Source: JAYEHC01 sp964490635
Lineage (GTDB): Bacteria > Patescibacteriota > Minisyncoccia > JAHIHE01 > JAGLIN01
NCBI GenBank assembly: GCA_964490635.1
Contig: CAZBCK010000018.1
Coordinates: 1 to 19,044, forward strand
DNA: 19,044 bases
Direction: 5' to 3'
Shown: one piece after another, positions 13,474-19,044 of the stretch
How the letters are laid out: the number at the start of each line of letters is the position of its first letter
Position numbering within the stretch: position 1 is the first letter of the stretch
Notes under the pieces: generated by a model
Told to the model about the DNA's origin: nothing
The model's database searches: none
Seen by the model: the letters and a program-made list of their open reading frames with translations, nothing else
Translations under genes and position numbers: made by a program

Positions 13474-15579
13474 ATGAAAGAATTTAATATGTCAAGTGAT
13501 ATTGGCCATTTTGAAGAAAAGCAACGAATAAAAAAATTGGGAGATAACTTTAGGGAAAATTTGGAAAAAGATAGAAGTACAAATACTGATGATAAAGAAA
13601 GTACAAGAATTGAAAGATATAATAATAAATATGACCAAAAAGTGTCTGAAAATGAAGTAGAGAATTTTCAAAAGGAGATTGTTAAAAAAATTGAAGAAAA
13701 AGCGGAAGAGCTCGGAATCTCAAAAGAAAAACTGATTGATCTGGCGGGTTTGGATATGGAGAGCTTGGAGCCAGAGAAATTAAAAGAGCTGGATTTAAGT
13801 CGGGGAGAATTTGATTTTATTAGAAGTGATGTAGGCGCTGCGATAAACGAATTTAATAAAGAAAATGTTGACGAGGCGATAAATGAATTTGAAAAAAATA
13901 AAAAAGAGAGTGAGGAATTGGGAGATGAAAGTTTACAAGACAAAAATCCGTTAGGAGCTTCAAAGTATGAAAAATTTGCGGAGTTTGTGGGCAAGCACAA
14001 AAAAGTTGTCAGTGTTGGAGAATTGGCGCTTTATCTTTCTTCTTACGGCGTGCCAGCTTTGAGCGCTCTGGTAAATAGCGACGCGAAAATGAAGATTGAA
14101 GGCGAGAAAATTTCTTTGAAAGATTTAGCGGAGAATCCGGAGCTGATAAAGGAGATAGATCAGGCGAGTAGCGCAGGTACGCCTATTGATATATTAAAGG
14201 AATATTCTCCGCAAGGAGATTTTAGTTGTTTTGATAGTAATGGCGATACAAGGGTTTTTTCAATTTCTGATAAAACTAATATTAAAGATGACAATGAAAT
14301 AGAAAGAACTGTCCATCTTTCATTTAAGGGACTTATGCCCACAAGTGAAGAGATAGGCAAATTAAATAATGATCTGGAAAGTATTGGAATCTCATTAGGC
14401 ATGACAGAAAAAGTATATGGAGAAAATGGAAATTGTAAAGTAATAGATGATAAAGGAAGCAAGTGGAGTGATTTTGTGAGAAACAGTGAGCAAGTTGCAA
14501 AAATCATTGCGAATAATCTTAATGTTCCGGAAAATGAAGTTAAAAAATATATAGACAATTTAATTATGCCGGATACTTCTAAAATATCAGTAGTGGAACT
14601 TGATGATTTTAAAATTAATAAAAATTTGGAAATTCCTGAAGACGCTTTTAAACTAAATGACAAATGGAATAAAATTTGTTATAAACACATAGGAATAAAC
14701 TCTGATTTTAGTTATTGGCTTGATGCTTCTGAAAAAGAATTTACAGAGTGGGTTCAAAAAAATGGTTATGAAAATGTTGGAAATTCTGCTGATGCTCGAA
14801 AATTATTAATTGAAGAAAAAAGGGATTACAATAATTTACCGGCAGTAAAGTTTGAAGGTCTCATATCTCAAGAGGAAAAAGAAGTGGAATATAAAAATAT
14901 TGATAAATTTAGAGAATTGTTTTTAGAAGGATTAAATGAAGATGGATACAATATAGAGGAGTTAAAAAAAATAGCTGAAGAAAATCCTGAAGAAGTGATA
15001 AAAATAATTTCGAAAGTGATCGGGGACAATGTTAGCTATGATTGGTTGGAATATTTAGATATTGTTCTAAGTAAACCAATAAAAGAATTAACAGGTAAAG
15101 ATATAAATTATCTGGAGAAAAAACATTCTAAAGGAATTCCATATATTACTATGGAAAGTGGAAAAGGAGTTTGTCATGATTACGCGATAACTTTTGCTGT
15201 GGCTAAGCATATCTTGGAAGAAGAAGGAGTGCCTAATCTTGATAAATTCGTAGCTATTTCTACGGTTTCCTCTGACAAAATGAATCATCAGTGGAATAAC
15301 TTAGCTACGGTTAATTCGGAGGGAAAGTTGATTGTTTCTTCGCTTGATTCTTGCTGGGATGATTCATTTTTAATTAAGCCCAACGCAGTTGACGAAAAAC
15401 ATTGTTATGCTGGTTTACCAAAAGAATTAGATGAAGCTCATCAGAAAACTCTAGAGAAAATAAGAGATTGGAATAACCTTGTTAAACAGGAAAAACTCAA
15501 AAAAATTCTGACGCAATATGATCCGAAGTTGTATAAGAGGGATCATAAAGTCAAAAGAAGTAAGGAAACAAATGGATAA
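13474..15579 (+). CDS. Transglutaminase-like protein
   Basis: The 701-residue protein has a transglutaminase-like (papain-fold) domain near its end: GKGVCHDYA with Cys567, MNHQWNN with His605 and SSLDSCW with Asp625, the right order and spacing for a Cys-His-Asp triad. Such domains act as proteases, peptidases or crosslinking enzymes. The first 170 residues are highly charged and helical; 178-200 (VVSVGELALYLSSYGVPALS) is moderately hydrophobic and may touch a membrane; the middle is unrecognised. No signal peptide is seen. The stop overlaps the start of the beta-helix gene by eight bases, so the two are coupled. ATGs at 13474 and 13489 are both possible starts. Confidence 0.7.
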   Translation: MKEFNMSSDIGHFEEKQRIKKLGDNFRENLEKDRSTNTDDKESTRIERYNNKYDQKVSENEVENFQKEIVKKIEEKAEELGISKEKLIDLAGLDMESLEPEKLKELDLSRGEFDFIRSDVGAAINEFNKENVDEAINEFEKNKKESEELGDESLQDKNPLGASKYEKFAEFVGKHKKVVSVGELALYLSSYGVPALSALVNSDAKMKIEGEKISLKDLAENPELIKEIDQASSAGTPIDILKEYSPQGDFSCFDSNGDTRVFSISDKTNIKDDNEIERTVHLSFKGLMPTSEEIGKLNNDLESIGISLGMTEKVYGENGNCKVIDDKGSKWSDFVRNSEQVAKIIANNLNVPENEVKKYIDNLIMPDTSKISVVELDDFKINKNLEIPEDAFKLNDKWNKICYKHIGINSDFSYWLDASEKEFTEWVQKNGYENVGNSADARKLLIEEKRDYNNLPAVKFEGLISQEEKEVEYKNIDKFRELFLEGLNEDGYNIEELKKIAEENPEEVIKIISKVIGDNVSYDWLEYLDIVLSKPIKELTGKDINYLEKKHSKGIPYITMESGKGVCHDYAITFAVAKHILEEEGVPNLDKFVAISTVSSDKMNHQWNNLATVNSEGKLIVSSLDSCWDDSFLIKPNAVDEKHCYAGLPKELDEAHQKTLEKIRDWNNLVKQEKLKKILTQYDPKLYKRDHKVKRSKETNG

Positions 15580-17011
15580 AAAAACAACAATACTGTTAAT
15601 CTCAGTTCTTTCCGTAATCATTATCTGCGGCGCTGTTTTTGCTTTTCAAAAAAATGAGCGATCGGGAGAAAGAAAAGATGTTTTGCTGGATGAGTTTAGT
15701 GATAATGGATTTAGAAATATGCAGGATAGTAAAAGTAACAAGCAGGAAGGGTTAATAGATCATAGTGTGCATGTGCAGGCAGTTTTTGCTAGTGATAAAA
15801 AACAGGAACTTGATCTTGTCCAAACTTTGGAACTTCTTGCTAGAACCGGGGAAAATTTGTTTGGAATTGAAAGAGAGAGAATTTACCAACCGGTTAATAA
15901 AATAATAGAGCTTAAGAGAAATGCCGTTGTGTCTAAAACAATAAAAGTTCCGGAAGATTATAAGACGATACAATCGGCGATTGATAACGCTGATTTTGGA
16001 GATATAGTAAAAGTTTCTGCGGGAGAATATAAAGAAAATATAGTTATGAAAAAAGGAGTCAGCTTGATTGGATCAAATGTTTTGAAAGAAGAGGGAATGA
16101 AAGAGGAAGAGGGAGAAGAGAAAATAAAGGAAAGTGAGGGGGAAACAGAAGAAGAGAAAGAAAAAATGGAAGAAGATCCTGAAATTTCAGAATTGGACCC
16201 CGCCTTTTCTTTAAGGCGGGTTATTATAAATGAAACAATAATAAATGGCAAAAATTCAGGCAATGTTGTTTCGTTTAAGAATGGAATTACGAATAAAACA
16301 AAATTGGCTAATTTTACAATCAAGAACGCCGGAAAAAATTTAAGTGGAATATTAATTGAAGATTCCTCGCCTTTGATCTGTGATAATGTTATTACGAATA
16401 ATGAATATAATATTTACATCAAAGGAAATTCATCTCCAATAATTCAAAAAAACAGTTTGCGTTTTGGGGAAAAGGGAATCCAGGTCTATAATTTTACAGA
16501 GGAAGAAGCGGTGCTTGAAAAAGAAACGGAACTAAGTTCCGAAATTTCGGAACTTAGTTCCGTTTCTTTTTCAAGCATGCCGAATATAATTGATAATCTA
16601 ATTACAGACAATAAAGTTGGGATAGATCTGTATTATTCGTCCGCGATAATAGATCATAATACGATCAGTTATAATAACCACTATAAAACTTATCTTGGCG
16701 CGACTTTTGGAATATATATTCACAACTCATCCGTAAAGATTTCAAATAATATTATCACCGATAGCGGAATTTGCGATTTGTGCGCTGGTGTTAATGTGGA
16801 TGAGAAAAGTAAAGATGTTGTTTTAAGTTATAATAATATTTGGAACAATAAGAGTGATTTTGTTTGTTTTGGCGAATGTATTTTGGAAGATAATAATATT
16901 TCTAAAGAACCAATGTTTATCAACCCCGCGAATTGGAATTTCAAATTACGGAAAGAATCGGGTTTGATTGGAAAGGGGGAGGAAGAGAGTGATGTGGGGG
17001 TGAGGTGGTAA
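15572..17011 (+). CDS. Membrane-anchored right-handed beta-helix protein
   Basis: The 479-residue protein starts MDKKTTILLISVLSVIIIC, a signal anchor or signal peptide (about 5-25). PEDYKTIQSAIDNADFGDIV marks the entry of a DUF1565/NosD-like parallel beta-helix, continued by repeated short strands (SSPLICDNVITNN, SSAIIDHNTISYN, SSVKISNNIITDS) and closed by NPANWNFKLRKESGLIGKG. Such proteins bind or cleave polysaccharides outside the cell; no catalytic residues are identifiable. A Glu-rich block (172-209) and a palindrome-encoded block (about 314-336, LEKETELSSEISELSS) interrupt the helix pattern and look like insertions. The start at 15572 is chosen because the anchor begins there. Confidence 0.8.
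   Translation: MDKKTTILLISVLSVIIICGAVFAFQKNERSGERKDVLLDEFSDNGFRNMQDSKSNKQEGLIDHSVHVQAVFASDKKQELDLVQTLELLARTGENLFGIERERIYQPVNKIIELKRNAVVSKTIKVPEDYKTIQSAIDNADFGDIVKVSAGEYKENIVMKKGVSLIGSNVLKEEGMKEEEGEEKIKESEGETEEEKEKMEEDPEISELDPAFSLRRVIINETIINGKNSGNVVSFKNGITNKTKLANFTIKNAGKNLSGILIEDSSPLICDNVITNNEYNIYIKGNSSPIIQKNSLRFGEKGIQVYNFTEEEAVLEKETELSSEISELSSVSFSSMPNIIDNLITDNKVGIDLYYSSAIIDHNTISYNNHYKTYLGATFGIYIHNSSVKISNNIITDSGICDLCAGVNVDEKSKDVVLSYNNIWNNKSDFVCFGECILEDNNISKEPMFINPANWNFKLRKESGLIGKGEEESDVGVRW
16199..16220 (+). repeat. GC-rich hairpin inside the beta-helix gene
   Basis: CCCGCCTT (16199-16206) pairs with AAGGCGGG (16213-16220) around six bases. It ends the Glu-rich insertion and encodes DPAFSLRR in frame. 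It stands out in an AT-rich gene and looks like a dispersed palindrome. Confidence 0.6.
16512..16577 (+). repeat. 66-bp perfect palindrome inside the beta-helix gene
   Basis: The left arm starts TGCTTGAAAAAGAAACGG, the centre is CGAAATTTCG and the right arm ends CCGTTTCTTTTTCAAGCA. All 66 bases are self-complementary with no unpaired loop, and the reading frame stays open through it. It lies between two beta-helix turns. Confidence 0.95.
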
Positions 17012-17126
17012 AAAAATAATTTTTAATTTTGTAATTTTTAAATAATGCTCTAATTTTCAATGTTTAAAAATTTTGTCATTAAAAATTATTTATAAAATTA
17101 AAAATTGGAAATTAAAAATTTAAGTT
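17012..17126 (+). repeat. AT-rich intergenic repeat-like stretch
   Basis: Built of variations on AATTTTTAAT and its complement (ATTAAAAATT, GGAAATTAAAAATT), with inverted copies able to fold into long weak stems. No gene and no clear promoter seen. Stretches of this appearance recur between genes of AT-rich CPR genomes; other copies are not in this window. Confidence 0.4.
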
Positions 17127-17753
17127 ATGCTTTTAGAAGAACTCAACAATCAGATTTTGAAATGTGAAAAGTGTGCGTTGTCAAAGACGCGGATTAATGT
17201 TGTGCCGGGAGGAGGAAGCGCTAACGCTGATATTATGTTTATTGGCGAGGGTCCGGGCAAGAATGAAGATGAGCAGGGAATTCCCTTCGTCGGCGCGGCG
17301 GGAAAAATGCTGGACAAGCTCATTGAATTAATTGGATTGACGAGAGAAGATATCTATATTGCTAATGTTGTCAAATGCCGTCCGCCGGGCAATCGCGATC
17401 CTTTGCCGGAAGAAGTTGATGCTTGTCGTGACTGGCTAAATCAACAAATTGAAATAATCAAACCAAAATTGATAGTTCTTCTCGGCAGGCATTCTATGGA
17501 CCGATTTTTGCCAAATCAAAAAATCTCTCTTGATCACGGCAAGCCGAAAAGGCGAAACGGGCAAGTCTATTTTCCAATCTATCATCCTGCTGCGGCGTTG
17601 TATAGAAATGGATTGCTTGAAGATCTGAAAAAAGATTTTAAGAAAATTCCAAAAGTGCTGGAAATAATAAAGGAAGGCAAACACACTTCTAACTCCTCTC
17701 AAAAGGGGAATGAAGAAGAAAAAAAATTGGAACAAACTGATTTGGGGATTTAA
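17127..17753 (+). CDS. Family 4 uracil-DNA glycosylase
   Basis: The 208-residue enzyme removes uracil from DNA, leaving an abasic site for endonuclease IV. The four Fe-S cysteines are C13, C16, C84 and C100. GEGPGKNEDEQGIPFVG (41-57 region) is the catalytic motif A and HPAAAL (153-158) the DNA-binding motif B. The family 4 body ends near residue 184; the last 24 residues (KHTSNSSQKGNEEEKK and on) are an acidic and basic tail not typical of the family, partly derived from a repeat-like sequence. Two neighbouring base-excision genes, this one and nfo, are separated by three unrelated genes. Confidence 0.93.
   Translation: MLLEELNNQILKCEKCALSKTRINVVPGGGSANADIMFIGEGPGKNEDEQGIPFVGAAGKMLDKLIELIGLTREDIYIANVVKCRPPGNRDPLPEEVDACRDWLNQQIEIIKPKLIVLLGRHSMDRFLPNQKISLDHGKPKRRNGQVYFPIYHPAAALYRNGLLEDLKKDFKKIPKVLEIIKEGKHTSNSSQKGNEEEKKLEQTDLGI
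17686..17716 (+). repeat. Possible dispersed repeat in the glycosylase tail
   Basis: TCTAACTCCTCTCAAAAGG continuing GGAATGAAG resembles the repeat at 1950-1985 (TAAC, a C-rich arm, CAAGAGGGGAAT). It encodes the atypical tail residues NSSQKGNE. The match is short and judged by eye. Confidence 0.35.
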
Positions 17754-17780
17754 AGAAAATAGTGTTTATATGATTTGGGG

Positions 17781-17808
17781 TTGACAGGTTTTTTTGCTGT
17801 GCTATTAT
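17781..17808 (+). promoter_or_regulatory. Promoter of a short transcript
   Basis: TTGACA (17781-17786), a 16-bp spacer and TATTAT (17803-17808). A terminator follows at 17957-17978, so the transcript would be about 165 nt. Confidence 0.65.
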
Positions 17809-17871
17809 GCTTGAGTGAGTGAATAACTGAAATATTAGTTGAGAATATAAAATAAGTTTTTAGTAAATTAT

Positions 17872-17928
17872 ATGGGCAAGCAAAAAACGCGCGTGAAAAA
17901 GAAGTCGGCGAATACTTTCAAATTTTAA
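17872..17928 (+). CDS. Possible 18-residue basic peptide
   Basis: Between a good promoter and a good terminator the only sensible frame is MGKQKTRVKKKSANTFKF, seven Lys and one Arg in 18 residues. It has no Shine-Dalgarno sequence, like the core genes in this half of the window. The start has the flavour of very small ribosomal proteins (MxKxKT, as in bL35 or bTHX), but it is too short to assign. The alternative is that the transcript is a small RNA and the frame is chance. Confidence 0.4.
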   Translation: MGKQKTRVKKKSANTFKF

Positions 17929-17956
17929 TTTACTCAAAAAATTAAAATAGAAAACG

Positions 17957-17978
17957 CCGCTTTAAGAAAGCGGTTTTT
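17957..17978 (+). terminator. Intrinsic terminator of the short transcript
   Basis: CCGCTTT (17957-17963) pairs with AAAGCGG (17967-17973) around AAG and is followed by five T. It is the cleanest intrinsic terminator in the window. Confidence 0.85.
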
Positions 17979-18000
17979 GAATTAAATTGTTGTAGTTACT

Positions 18001-18132
18001 GTCATTGCGAGAAGCCTGGGTTAGTGTAGCGAACGAAATGGCGACGAAGCAATCTCGTGATTATACACAAAGGGCTTAGTTACGGGATTGCCACGCTTCG
18101 TTCCGCTATTGCTCCACTTCGCTTGCAATGAC
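18001..18132 (-). mobile_element. 132-bp palindromic MITE-like element, copy 2
   Basis: Reverse-oriented copy of 10542-10673, same length, ends GTCATTGCGAG and GCTTGCAATGAC. The arms can fold into a long cruciform. It sits between the short transcript and the rRNA leader. Confidence 0.8.
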
Positions 18133-18198
18133 GGAAAGAATAATAATCTAAAATTATCTCACAAGATTATCTTGCGGGGTAAAATAGATTATTAAATT

Positions 18199-18212
18199 TG
18201 TCCTTTGACAAT
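18199..18212 (+). promoter_or_regulatory. rRNA boxA antitermination site
   Basis: TGTCCTTTGACAAT, continuing TGAATA, has the form of boxA in rRNA leaders and spacers. It lies about 150 bp before the 23S 5' end. It keeps rRNA transcription processive in other bacteria through the Nus factors. Confidence 0.6.
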
Positions 18213-18351
18213 TGAATAAAAATAGAAATCTACTCAAGTAGATTTCAAGCAAGTAAATTATCATCTTTACTAAAGTAGATATATTTATTATATCTGCTAA
18301 GTAATATAAATAGGTTCATTAGCAATTATTAATTGCTAGTTAATCACGCAT
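18213..18351 (+). promoter_or_regulatory. 23S rRNA leader with three hairpins
   Basis: Hairpins GAAATCTAC-TCAA-GTAGATTTC (18225-18246), AGATATA/TATATCT (18277-18295) and AGCAATT/AATTGCT (18321-18337) fill the space between boxA and the rRNA. They may serve processing. No tRNA gene and no 16S 3' end is present. Confidence 0.55.

Positions 18352-19044
<693 letters not shown>

Noticed and set aside
17872..17928. Assignment of the 18-residue peptide to bL35 or bTHX
   Set aside because: Only the first residues resemble those proteins and the length is far too short; similarity of Lys-rich peptides is easily accidental.

Overview
The window reads as a chromosomal segment of a small-genome, AT-rich bacterium, most likely a Patescibacteria/CPR member (Parcubacteria-like). 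The evidence is a shortened IF2 in the order infB-rbfA-DHH phosphoesterase, a DUF4446 membrane protein, weak or absent Shine-Dalgarno sites in the right two thirds, many dispersed palindromic repeats, and a 23S rRNA gene with no 16S gene in the 18 kb before it. The phylum call is inference; no marker in the window settles it.

Region 1 (1-6600) stands apart. Its genes are visibly richer in G+C than those to the right and carry clear Shine-Dalgarno sequences. They are a DHH phosphoesterase, a 48-residue SEC-C-like zinc peptide, a 45-residue membrane peptide, an unrecognised 127-residue protein and a 1179-residue DEAH-type helicase. Long structured leaders separate most of them, built from a shared kit: a terminator hairpin, an identical 27-bp element (three copies), a four-way-junction RNA (two copies), a TTAGAAA-hairpin module, and a boxA-like sequence related to the one before the 23S gene. 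I suggest a repeated antitermination-type leader system serving an accessory helicase/phosphoesterase cluster. The last leader copy (6423-6589) has no gene after it and runs into a decayed toxin gene, which looks like an island edge.

Region 2 (6596-7540) is debris: a RelE/ParE-type toxin broken by two in-frame stops, its intact antitoxin, an unrecognised reading-frame remnant and a solo terminal repeat.

Region 3 (7589-11685) is core: DUF4446 protein, infB, rbfA and an NrnA-like DHH phosphoesterase. Region 4 (11978-17753) holds endonuclease IV, a small membrane protein, a transglutaminase-like protein coupled to a membrane-anchored beta-helix protein, and a family 4 uracil-DNA glycosylase. 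Two families of MITE-like elements, each with two copies of equal length (170 bp and 132 bp), lie between these genes. Further palindromes sit in frame inside endonuclease IV, the beta-helix protein and probably the glycosylase.

Region 5 (17781-19044) has a short promoter-to-terminator unit that could encode an 18-residue basic peptide, a 132-bp repeat, an rRNA-type leader with boxA, and the first part of the 23S rRNA, which runs off the window.
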